Part shown: positions 1 to 11,360 of the stretch, piece after piece
Layout of the letters: each line of letters opens with the position of its first letter
Position numbering within the stretch: the first letter of the stretch is position 1
DNA from: Chondrosia reniformis
Lineage: Eukaryota; Porifera; Demospongiae; Chondrillida; Chondrillidae
Reading direction: 5' to 3'
Length of the DNA stretch: 64,000 bases
Assembly (NCBI GenBank): GCA_947172415.1
Contig: OX359190.1
Location: 6,324,001-6,388,000, forward strand
The notes under the pieces: model-generated
What the model saw: only the letters and a program-made list of their open reading frames with translations
Told to the model about the DNA's origin: nothing
Databases searched by the model: none
Program-made: the position numbers and the translations under genes

Positions 1-860
1 GAAGTTATACCTTGGGAATATTACAACCGATATTTCAGTTAGCAATGCAGCTATGTATATAGTAATGATTAAGAAGATTCCTTAAGCTTCAACAAAACTT
101 ATTAAAACAGGATATTTTGACCTTTAAGCCGCTCTCAGCTCTAATGAAATGAGCTACTCACCAGGCCAGTGCGTTAGGTGCTTTTGCACCCCCCTTACGT
201 TTTCAAAATTATAGTCCAAGCAGGTCAAAAGTAGTGCAGTGGCAAACACACAATTGCTATTATTATTTACTCCATCCAAGTTAGCAGTAGATATTATTCA
301 TAGTCTGACTACATGTGTATTTGTTTATCGTAAGATCGAGTGTGTCCCGGCTTAGCATTCCGAGCCGAAGCAGCTCACTGTTATGAAACGCATCCCCCTA
401 TTGGGCACCAGGCTATGGCAATGCTCACTGAAAGCATACAATTAGCTACCTATCTGCTATCCAGTTATTAGAATTCAGACCTGAAGTACGGAGAATATTA
501 CTGAAGTATTGGACCAACAAGGTACAGTCCAAACATCACTAGATTGCAACACCAAGCAATCAGCAGGCTGAAGAAGCATTTATCAAGATACTTCCAGCTG
601 ATAAATGTAGAACAATATTAATCCTTGACACTTGAATATAACATAAGGATGAAAGAGTTAGAGATAAGGTAAAAGAGGATAAAGACATGAAGTGCTGGTT
701 GGATCTATCCTAACCACCATGAATTTATGACTGTCCTAAAAATCACAAGAGAGCAGACCTATTTCGTCCATTGTAGCAACTCATCAATTTGCAATCTGTC
801 TAAAGAGCTAGCCAGAATCCTGACACCCTTCCTTGTCAAGACCTACTGTATGTAACTCTT
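1..860. other. No gene seen; AT-rich non-coding DNA
   Basis: No reading frame of note and no recognisable repeat ends are visible. It lies downstream (in minus-strand sense) of the gypsy gag relic, so part of it may be degraded pol or LTR, but nothing in the sequence proves that. Confidence 0.4.
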
Positions 861-861
861 C

Positions 862-1460
862 TCATTTTTCTGACTTTTGGCAGGGGGTCCTCCAAGTTGG
901 GGTCAGGTCACACCTATGCCCCTCATTTTGCTCTGGTTTGACCTTGACTCTCAGTAGAGCCAGCCCTGCAGTCCCGTGCCATATAGCCAGGATTTCAGCA
1001 TGTATAACACTTCCTATCAAGGTAACGGGTCTGGGGCCCGGACCTGGTTGACTACTGCTCACTTGGCTTCTTTGAGTGTTCTGGTTTACTAGTTGAAGAA
1101 TGTTCCGCGCCCTTGCCCTGGGCTGGCAACTGGTATTTAGTCTTCTTGCTAGCTCTTCCTGCCCCTTTTCCTCATTTTTGGCTGCAATGCAGAGTCCTGA
1201 GTAACCTCCTGCACCCGACACTGTTGGGCTTCTCATAAGGCTGTCCCTCAATCCTTGCAGCTGTCCATATAAGAGCGTTTGTCAGGTTTCTGCAGTCATC
1301 TTGTCTTTCCCATAAACCATTTGAAAGGCTTTCTCAAGACGCCGCATAAAATTTGCAACACCCTCTGCTTCCCTCTGCCTAGTGTGGCAACAATCTTGGG
1401 CTGCCAATGTTTGATTTCCTGTGTCTAATCTCTCCTGCAGTACTTTTATGGCTCCTGAGT
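862..1460 (-). pseudogene. Ty3/gypsy-type Gag fragment
   Basis: Read on the minus strand from about 1460 down to 862, the translation contains FMRRLEKAFQMVYGKDKM, then TLLYGQLQEGLRDSLMR, then LCIAAKNEEK, which is the pattern of the Gag helical domain of metazoan Ty3/gypsy elements (a short QL-Q-GL-D-LMR helix followed by an AA-NEEKR helix). The upstream part (1252-1460) is not in a start-codon ORF and is joined to the 129-codon ORF below it by at least one frame change. The zinc knuckle expected after Gag is not seen and no protease, RT or integrase follows towards position 1, so this is a decayed or truncated copy. Family placement rests on motif recall, not a search. Confidence 0.5.
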
Positions 1461-1631
1461 AGCGGTCACCTGAATAAAACGGTCGCCTCCGAATTACGGC
1501 CAGTTCCTAAAATCCTGGCAAAAGTCATTTAGTGGGCCGTATGTAATTACGGCTTTCTATAAAGCGGTCACCACTCTAATAAGGCCAAGTTCAGTTGCCC
1601 TCAAGCTGATCCCAATAGACAGGTTTCACTG
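1450..1631. repeat. Tigger/pogo-like element end
   Basis: The right border, read in reverse complement, begins CAGTGAAACCTGTCTATT and is followed outside by TA, the form of Tigger/pogo terminal inverted repeats. Several internal blocks (ggtcacc, ggccgt, gcggtcacc) recur in both orientations. A left end could not be placed, so this is probably a solo end or degraded MITE lying against the gag relic. Confidence 0.4.
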
Positions 1632-1867
1632 TACACACCTGGTACTCAATTCCACAATTGACAACAAGCTTCAGAAGGGGGTCTCCGTACACGAAATGGA
1701 CTTCTTGCTCAGATACCACGGAGTGGCCCAGTGAACGATAGGAGCACCCAACGTCTGCTTCAAACTGGGCTAACTTTCCTGAAGAGATACAGTCGTGAAA
1801 AGGGAATCCGCTTCCAGAACCAGCTATGTTGCATTAGTCTCCACCAGGCTAAGTCTAGTCTGGTATC

Positions 1868-2880
1868 CTAGTTCAGGCGGCGAATTTGTCCTGGTTGGAT
1901 AGAACCTGCCAAGGAGAAAAGATGATTGAGGAATGCCTTCCCCAGTGGCAGTACCTTGCAGGCATGGACCAGGTGGCCAACCAAAGATTGCAGCTGCCGT
2001 GCATTTCTAATGTATTTAGCCTCTGTGAGTACATCCAGCATCCCTTTCAATGTGGTCATTTTATCCACGGGGAGCCTAAGTGACATAGTAGCTGAATTCA
2101 GCATGTTACCTAAAAAGGACAGCTCTGTGGTAGTGCCTTCTAATTGTCCCGTGCGACTGGTATCCCCAGTTCCTGGCATGTTAGAAGGGTTGTGCTCAAG
2201 GCCTGATGACACTCTGCCGAGTTTGGGGCTCCCAGGAGCAGGAAGTCATCTAGTTAGTGGATAATATGCTTTACCCCTCCTGACATTAGGATCCATTCCA
2301 AGGCTTCTGATAAGGCATTAAATATGGCTGGCACTGAAGCCAGGTTGAAGGGGAGTTGGCAGTCAAAAGACTTATTCTTGCCATGTCACACAAAGAAAGC
2401 GTCTGCCCTGAGGATGAATGGGGACCATTCTATAAGCCTCGCTGATGTCAATCTTGGCTAATAGGGCTCGCTGGTCCAATCTGTGCAGTAAGAATGCTGC
2501 ATCATCGGGTGAAGAATATGATACATGAGTAAGTTGTCTGAGAAGATTGTCATTCATAATCTTGCCTTTGGGGGAGGAGAGGTCTGCAATTATTTTCCAT
2601 TTGCCTGGGGTCTTCTTCGGTGTTACTGTCATATGGTTACTTATAATACCTTGGCATTCCCTTGGTGAAAATGGCCCCAGCATGTGACCTGCTGACAGCT
2701 GGTCTGTTAAGAAACTTGATACTACCTGTGGTTGTGCCAGGGCAGAAGAGGAATTACCAAGGGCTGCCTGGCATTTAGGTTAGGGTACTAGACCAAGGCG
2801 GAAGCCATCTTGAATCTCTGCGATTATGTGTTTAACTCATTCTCTATTGGGGTGACCTGCTATAGCATTACTCCACTTCT
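1868..2880 (-). pseudogene. DIRS-like reverse transcriptase/RNase H remnant
   Basis: Minus-strand translation gives, in order: LGPFSPRECQGI; TPKKTPGKWKIIADLSSPKG (RT fingers); LLAKIDISEAYRMVPIHPQ (first catalytic Asp block); LPFNLASVPAIFNALSEAL; H-stop-LDDFLLLGAP (the Y-x-DD active site with a TAA where the Tyr codon should be, near 2260); and SLVGHLVHACKVLPLGKAF (RNase H-side region). This order and the 'AYR-vPvHP' and 'GhL-HA-KV--PG--FL' motifs are those of the DIRS-type RT of metazoans. At least one frameshift separates the blocks and the active-site codon is lost, so the gene is dead. A tyrosine recombinase was not found. A gag-like relic of the same orientation lies just upstream (3208-4268). 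Confidence 0.6.
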
Positions 2881-3207
2881 ATAAGATCAGGGGAGTAGAA
2901 ACTGATTTTCTCAGCACCAGGTGAGGAATCTCCTAGTGTGTTTCTTTGTGTTCACAGCCCAAGCTCTGGAGTTGGGAGAATTGATGAGCCAGGATCAGGG
3001 TCAGTGTTTCATAAGGCAATACCGGGATATCACCTGTATGAGCATTATGATAATAAGCGGCATTTGTGATTGTGCTCCCCAGCTATATAGTATGCAATGC
3101 TGCCTACCCAGATACAGTCACAATGCATGCTTAGCACAGTTATGAGATGCTCTGGTGCATTCAATATAGAAATTACAGTATCACAGCTGTGACGAATCGC
3201 AAGAAAA

Positions 3208-4268
3208 TCAAACATAATTTAAAAAAAAACACAATAGTAGATATGCGTAAGTGTTATTATAGTCCTGCAGGTTTAGGTGGGCAAGTCCCTCCTGTCCTGC
3301 CCCTGAGTGCCACCAATACTGCGTTTCTTGGCTGGATAGAGAATTGGGCATGCCTTGGCTGTATGACCTGTTGAGGAACAGGCCAGACATTTGTGTGCAA
3401 AACGGCAGGAGGCCAAAGTGCACTCCCCTCTATTCTACCTGTGGCAGGTACTGTCTTTATAATCAGTTGTCCTCTTTCTGCGAAGTGGTTTCTTGTCAGA
3501 GGAAGACTCCAGTCCTGCCTCGGTAGAGGGTTGAGATTGGGTACTATTGGATTGGTTCTCGGCTATTGATGCCAGCCAAATATCTGGCTCCCTGCGGTCC
3601 CACTTAAGGGAGTGTTGGGAGGCAAATGCTGTCGCAAACGCGGTTGTATCTGAACCAAGCTTTTCCTTTGACTTCCCTTGCAAGTCGGAAAATAATGTTG
3701 GAATAGGTAATGAACCCCTGGGCCTTTTGAGAATGATAGTGTATGGCAACTGCCGCATAGGTGGAGTAAGCTAACCCCTAATCCAGGGGTGTTTCTAGTG
3801 GTTTGCTCTTGGTCTTGGGAGAGTCTTCTTTACCTTCTCTCTGCGATTGGTCGAAGAGCTCAGAGAGAGAATCTAGCAAAAGGTCCCCAAAGTCTACATA
3901 CTATTGTGCCTGGATTGCTTTGAGAATATGGCCCGGGATGGGGGAAGGTTTGGGTTGTGAAAAGGTTGGGACTCCGAGCTACTAGTGCTTGGTTTTACAA
4001 TGGGTACCAGTGGATTGACCTTGCTAGCAGACAGTGCTGTCAACTGATTTGTCATCATGGGAGTGTCCCCCATAGAGGGTGCCACGCAGGTTGCTGCAGG
4101 GTTCGGTAGTAACCAGGAGGGGACTGTTGCTTGCATTCCTGATAGGGTCCCATGGCTCAAAGCTACTGGGTCTGTGGCCATTGTTGCTGCTGTGGAAAAC
4201 AACAAACAAAACAGGGGTGAGAAGCAAGATTTGCCTATCCTCACACCTATAGCAGTATGGTACTGCAA
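3208..4268 (-). pseudogene. Gag-like ORF remnant of the same DIRS-like element
   Basis: Minus-strand frames from 4268 down to 3208 give a Ser/Pro-rich head, then a stretch with YVDFGDLLLDSLSELFDQS, then a 107-codon ORF (3758-3435) with FASQHSLKWDRREPDIWLAS, and finally a Cys/His array: NRGECTLASCRFAHKC followed by LACSSTGHTAKACP. A helical Gag domain followed by a C-rich 'NrG-C----C-yaHkC--C---GH----CP' array is usual for DIRS-like and related Gag proteins. Stops and frame changes break it into pieces. Same strand and correct order (gag before RT at 2880-1868) support a single degraded element of about 3-4 kb. Confidence 0.5.
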
Positions 4269-4514
4269 GAGGGTAAGCTTACAGGCTATTACCCTTGATT
4301 AACTAGCAATTGCGATTGCCTCGGAGCCATCAGTGTCTCATAGTGTCCTAGCGAGGGCACTAAAGCATAATGACACTGAGCTGCACGAAACTGGTTTTAA
4401 ATTGTTACTGTACTGGGAGCCGACCCGCGGGGTCACTGTGTGCTAAGGTAAGCATATGTTTCCGGTTATGCTGTGCGTGGAAAGCTAACTCCCGTTAGAG
4501 TGGGCCATTTACTT

Positions 4515-4870
4515 TAACAGCACGGTTTCGCTTACTTTGAGGTTATAGGGGATGAAGATAAGGACGCCGTTGCCGTTTGCGAGTGGACGTCTGCAGGAAC
4601 TTCTGAGAAACAGCCGACCCCATGAGCTGCCTGCGTGCCATGCATATAGCGACTGCGTTTGCCCATTAGTCGGGGATGCCGTGAAAAGAATTTAACAGAG
4701 TTTGATGGCGGATGAGTAGAGTCACAGGTATGCCGTGCTTGGCAGAGATAGCTCTCGTTTGAGCGAGCCACTAGCTTACTATAACGCCACAGTTTCGCTT
4801 ACCTTGGGTTGAGGAAGACGCAGTTGAGGACGCCATCGGCGTTTGAGAGGGGATGTTGGCAGGGTCTGTC
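4515..4870. repeat. Tandem duplication, about 265 bp apart
   Basis: Two similar blocks start near 4522 and 4789. Each begins cac(g/a)gtttcgctta and continues through gaggacgcc-like and gcgtttgcgag-like words. They sit just upstream of the gag relic in its reading direction and could be split terminal or leader repeats of that element. Confidence 0.4.
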
Positions 4871-5187
4871 TTAGAACCAGATGACTGATCAGGTGGGGAC
4901 GCCATGAGATCGATTAATTGGAGTGGTCATGAAGAGCGAGTAGGAACTGACTCACAAAATAAAAAAAATTGTAGCCGAGTCTTGCAGTTGCGTACACCAG
5001 TTATAACTGGTGAGTTACCTGTGGCTGATCTACTTATATGACATGATTGTCGGCCAACAACGTTAACATCCGTCAAGATATTTATTTAATTAACTCTGCC
5101 AGATTAGCCCGCACTCAGCTGGCTTGCTCAGCAGATTACAAAAGCCTCCCATTAACTTGGTCAATATTGTTAACCATCATTTTAGTG

Positions 5188-5840
5188 GATACGTATCAGA
5201 GACCCTCTAAATAGGGATGGCTGATAAAAAAACATGGCCGCCCTATCCAATGTATTATCAATTAACATCTCATAAATCAACAACGATAGGACTTTCGGTT
5301 GCATTCGAGTGTTTGCAGTCGTTTTTACATGCTTTTCTAAATGCCACAGAATGTTTCGATGCTCTACAACCTTCACAAAGTGATTAAACCGAAATAGGCC
5401 AAATTCTGAAATTCCTCATTTCTTCTTTTTTCAAGTGAGCTCGCACTAACACACTAACATGCCAAGGATTCACAAAAGATCAAGATAAAGAAAAGACGAA
5501 GACTCCCAGGATCACTGATGAAGGGTGGAAGTCCCAGAAACGGCTGTCTGACCCAGTGGAGAAGAAGATGAAAGAAGGGAAAAGAAGGAAGAAAAGACTC
5601 CTGTATCCTCATCCAAAGCTCTCTTCAGGTTTAGTTCCCCTATAGGCTCTTTTACAGAATAGGCATATAGCATGTAGGAAAATGGTAACTTAGATTTTTC
5701 ATGCGAACCTACGCAGGTACATACAAGTATTAAATCGTCATTAATGTTTCCGAACTAGGGAATAGGCTAAGTAGTAGGCTAGATTTCAATGCGCTCTATA
5801 CGAAGCGTGTTACTTTTGTAGGTGCCTAATAGATGGCCTA
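5188..5840. repeat. Dispersed repeat, copy 1 (other copy 17570-17900)
   Basis: The segment around 5210-5400 (gggatggctgataaaaaaac ... gaaataggcc) matches 17595-17770 in the same orientation with scattered substitutions. The match resumes around 5750-5820 against 17830-17890 after an insertion in this copy. No coding potential or terminal repeats were identified. Confidence 0.55.
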
Positions 5841-6700
5841 TTTGAATGCCATTTTTTAATTAAGTTTCAAATAACTCGAGTTAAGAAAATTGGTGGGTAC
5901 TACTGTCTCCCCGCAAACAAATTACTTAGTTGCTTTACAGGGGCTATATACAGTCGTAATCTTAAGGATTATGGAACCTTTAATATCCTAAACTGAATGT
6001 TGAGGACGGGTAGAAAACTTCCTTGACTAATTTGGGATCTTTCTAGATGCCATTTTTAATTTAGATCTCTCAATTATTCTGCAACCTAATTTCGAGTTTT
6101 CTTTCAAAACTAATGTTAACAAGAAAAAGGGGCAATACAAGTTAAATAAAAACTTTCAAAAATGCAGTTAAAAGTAGGGATGGCACTATAACTCCTGCCT
6201 GGCTTCTGCAGTCTATACAGTCGTATGTGGACTTCCTCCTGTTTGTGCATTACCCTCTTTCAGTAACCTAATTTCTTCCTCCTTGTCGTCTATCAGCCTT
6301 AACAGCTTGCAGTTCTTGACCATAACTTTTGCTGCATTTCCTTTTGCTGCTGTAGCTCACGTTTTTTTGCTCAAGCTTGCCTGCAATAATCGATTTTTCT
6401 GTAGTTACCTGCTCCAAAGCCTATTGAAGCCTTGCGGTAGTCTCTCTTCCTCCCATTTCTGATTCATGTGTTTAGTCCATGTCCTCTTTTGTTACGGCTA
6501 GTTCTTCCCTCCAATCCTCGGGGAGATCAACTTCCAAAATTTGGCCTTCTTCGTCCTGCAGAGAAACCTTGCCTTCGCTGCTTGTTAACTGGACGTTGTT
6601 AGGTCGTTTCCCTTACTCCTGAAGTTGCCGATCATCATTTGTAAGGTTTCTTCACGGATGGCATATGTTAGTAGCCCGAATCCATGAGCGATTGCTCTTA
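5841..6700. other. No gene seen
   Basis: No supported exon, RNA gene or repeat border is seen. A stretch rich in short imperfect pyrimidine runs (6230-6660) translates only into broken frames. Confidence 0.35.
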
Positions 6701-6918
6701 GCTGTCTACCAGTTACCTTATGAGAGTATGGAGCGCCAAAGTGGACAAAAACGAAGATCGATGTCGATATTGATATCTAAGAGCGATGTCGATGTCGTCC
6801 ATCAATTGTCGGTGTCGACAGTTGATCATCGGTGTGGACAGTTGATGTCTATGTAGACCGGTGATATAATATAAAGGATATAAATATATATATCCTGCCG
6901 CCATTTTAGTTTTTCCTA

Positions 6919-7460
6919 AAATGGCAGCAGCTGCCTGTCAGGATGGTAACAATCAAGAGCTGAATGATTTTTTCTGGAAGTGAAATTGAGCAAAAAAGTG
7001 ATATTTTATCTGAAGGCATGGAAGGTACTTTGCTGTTAGAAGGACTCGTGCAACTGCCGGTTGGCGAGGTGATTGTGCAGGCTATTTTTGATATGGTTAA
7101 AGCCATTCGAAACCACATGGATGAGAGCTATCGCCAACATATCAAAGTACGTCCTCAAATTCCCATTAGTGAGGAACAGTTGGTGACTCTGTTAGAGCTT
7201 CATTTTTCTAAGGTTGAAATAGTGAAAATGTTACAAGTGTCTCCATGAACAATCAGAAGGAAAATTCTTCAGTACGGTTTGCAAGAGGATGCTGAGTTTA
7301 GTATGTTCAGTGACACAAACCTTGACACCAATACAAGACGGTATGTTTACACACGCCCAGGTGAGAGGTCACTTGATGGATATCTGAGGGGGTTAGGACT
7401 GAAGATACAGTGTTCCAGGGTCAGGGATAGCCTTTTAAGAGTTGATACATGTGTACCTAT
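6919..7460 (+). pseudogene. N-terminal part of IS3EU-like transposon integrase
   Basis: A 94-codon ORF (6964-7248) and its continuation past an in-frame TGA read as one protein. An alpha-helical head contains HIKVRPQIPISEEQL and LLELHFSKVEIVKMLQVSP; then TGA; then TIRRKILQYGLQEDAEFS (helix-turn-helix), then RSLDGYLRGLGLKIQ and CSRVRDSLLRVDT, the 'G-l-G-L-s-G--vq--RVR-S--RvD' block that precedes the rve catalytic core in eukaryotic IS3-like (IS3EU-type) integrases. The TGA stands where an Arg (CGA) would suit the family, consistent with a CpG transition. The catalytic core is absent: after about 7460 the frame degenerates. A possible earlier ATG at 6919, after an A/T-rich leader, ends in another frame. 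Family name is from motif memory. Confidence 0.45.
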
Positions 7461-7498
7461 CAAAACTGCACATGCTTACTCAAATGAGGGAAGGCCAC

Positions 7499-7945
7499 TT
7501 ATTCACCACAGTAGATACATTTTTCATTAAGCTGAATTACTAACAACGATATTGATACACCAAATGCATGAGTCATTGATGGTATCATGCAGTGACTGAT
7601 GCAGTATATATTCGAACACACCTGCACTGAAGAGGTTAGCTCCTTGTCACAATCAAGGGCCAAGTTCTTCTGAATTGGTTGGATAAATACCCTTCCACAT
7701 GCCACCACACTCTTCAAGAGCTTCGGTGACTGTGATACAGCCACAGAAATGACCTCTAACTCCTTGGTATTGGGTATACGTCGTAACAAATCAAACCCCC
7801 TACATTCACATAGCTCGGGAAAAGTTGCAATTATTGCAGATTTAAACTCCTCATGTGAACAATTCATGTTTTCAATGAATACTTTCTTCTCTCCCAAGCC
7901 AGCCTTTATAATAAGTGCTTCTCGTTCAACAACAGTACACGGCAC
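7499..7945 (-). pseudogene. TE-associated 'GGFELLR'-type ORF, fragment
   Basis: The 148-codon frame contains FKSAIIATFPELCECRGFDLL, then TKELEVISV, then KSVVACGRVFIQPIQKNL. This resembles a module ('fP-L---GGFeLLR ... L-vI--p--G-t---L------gqa--yIRP-Q') that I recall from many repeated proteins in cnidarians, sponges and fish, often ahead of a HECT ubiquitin-ligase domain (G2E3-like). No HECT domain is visible here. It faces the integrase fragment at 6919-7460 (convergent), so both may belong to one two-gene mobile element. Function unknown; truncated at its C-terminal side. Confidence 0.4.
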
Positions 7946-8267
7946 TCGCGTAGCTAGGATTAGTGAACCAAACCTTTTGGGAGGATATGTTTGAAGACAG
8001 GGCTGATTAGGATGATTAATAATTTCACTATCAAGTTAGGTGCTCCCTATTATCACTGTCCTTGATTAGCCTCTGGTGATACCACTACTTTCACAATCTG
8101 AAACTCCTAAGATGTTATCACTTGCAAGAGTTTCTTCTGACTTGATGTTTCAGACCACGTGAGAGCTGAGTAAATCTATGAATAATCAAAGTGATAATCA
8201 AAACCACAAGTACTCAATCTCAAGCTGCATGGAGAAAGTAATCCAACCCAGAAGAACTGTATGGTTA

Positions 8268-8735
8268 TACAGTATCACCCGCTTAATATACCGCCGGATA
8301 ATAGGGCAAACGCTTATTAGGCCAGCAGCTACCTGGCATGAATTCAAAAGTATACGAGAAGTATTGGTACAATATGCCACCGCCAATACCGCCATCCGCC
8401 ATTATTTTCTTGCCTCAATTGCACATTTAAAGGCGTTTTCCACCTTCGTAATCCGACACTTTCGTCAAGATTATAATCGCATGAAGTAAACCTTAGAGAT
8501 GGCCTCTAAGCGTTCCAGAACTGACTTGACAATCGCCCAGAACAAAAGGATATGTGACTGTAAGAGGAAGAATTCGACGGCAACGCAGAAACAAATATCG
8601 TTTATCGTTTTATTTTGCTGGCTATAAATATTATTGCATAATATATATTTTTGATTAATCTGCCAAATTCAATATTCCGCCAAAAAAGTGCTTGAACGAA
8701 TTGTGGCGGATTATCTGGGTTACACTATACATATA
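8268..8735. repeat. Probable MITE with imperfect terminal inverted repeats
   Basis: The left end reads CAGTATCACCCGCTTAATA and the right end, reversed, TAGTGTAACCCAGATAATCC; both continue with a CCGCC word. TA lies outside each. Internal sequence has no coding potential that I trust. Confidence 0.35.
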
Positions 8736-9347
8736 TATATGGGCACCAGTGTGTAATTAGTAGGGCAAGTGCTGATGTAGATGGATAGTATCGTTATCAT
8801 TATCATTATCAAATTATTATTATACTGGTGACTCCACTTAGCCAAATGGCTACTTTCCAGGGAGCCCAGTGAAAGTAGATGAAGATGATAAATAGTAGAG
8901 ACATATGATGAGGCAAAGCAAACAGCAATCATGAAAGAATATATTTTGAGAGTTTGTTGATAAGATTGGCTTATATCAATGGGTGGAGCATAGTGCATTG
9001 AAGAAATTCAAACAACTACAGTATATGACTTCTTAAAATTATGACATATAAAATCAAAGGTGGCCTGCTTGTATTATAATTTTGCAAATTTGAGTCTTTT
9101 TGCATATGTGCATTTAATTATACATGTACTACTACTCATTATGATTTATTTATAAACTTTGGGGCATCCTTTGATTGTATCTTTTTCTAAAGGCATGCTG
9201 TATCTAACACCAACTACTCGTAGGTACGAACTTTGGTATCATATTTAATTCTAATAAATTTGAATTGAATTTTTTAAGTTGGGATTTTACTTGTCCCAGT
9301 TATATTGACGCATGTATATCACTGATATGGTGTTAGTTTTTTCATAC

Positions 9348-9680
9348 GGTATTTGTCCAAATAGAAGCCCTGGCTTCTATTTCGTTCCAGTCATTTTTAC
9401 CTGGCATCAATGCAAGCCTGACATCGTACTCCAAGACCTTCAACTTGAAGGAGACATTGTAGGACTTTCGCTTTAACGTCGCTACTGCAGCGGAAACTGG
9501 TCAGATGTTGCGATTGGTTTACACCTCGAATGGTATGTCGATTGGAGAGATTCGGAAGCTATTCAAGACCGGGCTCCATTCAAGACCCGGCTTCTATTTT
9601 AGAGTAGCCCAGCTGACCCCTGGCCTCTAAATGAGACCTGGCCTTTATTTGAGCCAGCCTCTATACGGACAAATACCAAA
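9348..9680. repeat. Non-autonomous DNA element (GGTATTTGTCC ends)
   Basis: Left end CGGTATTTGTCCAAATAGAA and right end (reverse complement) GGTATTTGTCCGTATAGAGG are inverted copies. Inside, further GAAGCC/GACCTGGC-type words recur in both orientations. It is about 330 bp with no ORF. Confidence 0.5.
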
Positions 9681-9934
9681 TACGGTACTTTATCAGTTAT
9701 GTATATTTAAATATGTTGTCATTTCCAAAATTGTATTAGCAACAACCTATGTCTTATGTCAGCTAGTGGAACTGCTGTCTGTGTAAGCAGTAATAACAGC
9801 TTTGATGATATTGAAGGTAGGTCCCATGGTATATAGGCAAGCCCTGATTATCTGTGACTTGTAAATTATGACAACCATCAAGTAACAATAAAACAATTAG
9901 GAAATAAAACCAGTATTTCGAGTTTAAAAAACTC

Positions 9935-10197
9935 GTGGGGCGTAGTAAACTTGAACTACTTGGCTGGTTCTCATATATATCCGGTTAACCGATTTCCGGT
10001 CGACTCTTGTTGGCCGTCAATATTTCAAGGCCATATCTCGTAGAAAACGTTTTCGCGCAAGCTTTACGTTACATACGTAGTATTAGCATAGGTGGTTTCT
10101 AAATCCTTTTCGTTGGTTCAACGTTTGACGCAAAGGAAGAGAAAGCTAATTTTAAGTTAGAAAACAAAAGCCAGCCGAGTGTCCGCCATTTTGGTGA
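9935..10197 (-). repeat. Dispersed repeat A, copy 1 (inverse of 41053-41300)
   Basis: Reading this segment in reverse gives the same sequence as 41053-41300 with moderate divergence: an AATGGCGGAC-like word, cctttgcgtc, aaccacctt, aaagcttgcgc, gagatatggcc, and a terminal ggttaac. Both copies end in a GGGG(C/G)G-containing word after 'agtagttc'. Non-coding. Confidence 0.6.
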
Positions 10198-10199
10198 CA

Positions 10200-10905
10200 G
10201 ATATATATTACAATCAAGTACTACACAGTACAAGTTACAAATTTAAGAGATCCAAGTGACTATGTAATATTAAAATTACAATGAAGTACTAGCTACACAG
10301 TGCCAGTTACAAATTTAAAGAGATCCCAGTGACCCCTAGGATAATCAGTATTTTAAATAGTACGTATAGTTGCAGGCTTTGAAATCCTCAACTACTGCAT
10401 AGAGAGTAGTAGTTGATACAGATCATCCAATTGCAAGGTAGAACACATGGCCTACCAATAACCTTTTCACACCTTAGTATAGACTGAAGATGATGCATCT
10501 GCATGCCATATATCAACAAAGGTTTCTGTTTTAAAGGGGTCCCAGCTAATAACCACAGCAGATTTGATTTGCCTGGTGAGGGAGCTAAGAATACCGACGG
10601 TTGGTTGCATGCATTCGCATAATCAACAGGGTTAGAGACCATTTTGTAACTTGTACACAAGGACATAAAAGGCCAAGGCCTTTATATACGTATATCATAT
10701 GATGTCCCTTGGTAGGCCATGTGTTCTACCTTGGATGATCTGTATCAACTACTACTCTCTATGCAGCAGTTGAGGATTTCAAATCCTGCAACAGTGTGAC
10801 TAAAGTCTTGTACTGTTTAAAATACTGATTATCCTAGGGGTCACTTGCTCTTTAAATTTGTAACTTGCTCTGCATGTGTAGCTAGTACTTTAAGGATATA
10901 TATAT
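10200..10905. repeat. Dispersed repeat B, copy 1, with a snapback half
   Basis: 10240-10680 is the minus-strand form of a repeat also found at 49500-49960 (+) and 50880-51300 (-). 10700-10900 is an inverted partial copy of 10230-10440, so the unit can fold back on itself. All three copies keep a 90-92 codon open frame (here 10388-10666, minus) containing VSNPVDYANACNQP and QSILRCEKVIGRPCVLPCNW. Whether that frame is used is unknown. Confidence 0.6.
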
Positions 10906-10906
10906 A

Positions 10907-11360
10907 CAGTCGACTCCTGATATAACGAACACCAAAATCCCAGTATAATTGTTCTTCATAAAAGAGGTTCTTTATAACCAAATGTACTTCATTTATATAT
11001 AAACTACTCATCAGTGCAGTGTGAATACAGTAAACAGCTGTAGTATGCTTACAAAATTATAATTACGTAAAATGGTATATTAATGGTACTTAGGGTGGAC
11101 CTTTCAACTGAAAATTGTTCACAAATACCCTTCTCCTTCCTCCCTTTATCCACTTTTCCCAGTATCTTTGGTTTAAGATTGATAAATAAAGCCGTTTTTG
11201 GCTTCACACATACATATTTATAAGTTAACACGTTCGTTATAATAGAAGTTTGTTTGTTATAAACAGAAGGAATTGAATAGACAGGAAATTGTTTTTTGAC
11301 AATTGTTCGTTATAACCCAAAATTTGTTATGAGCGAGTTTGTTATAAGTGGAGTCGACTG
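10907..11360. repeat. Tigger/pogo-type MITE with TA target duplication
   Basis: Left end CAGTCGACTCCTGATATAAC and right end (reverse complement) CAGTCGACTCCACTTATAAC form terminal inverted repeats; TA flanks both sides. 454 bp, no transposase. The gttcgttata word near each end recurs in inverted orientation. Confidence 0.7.
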
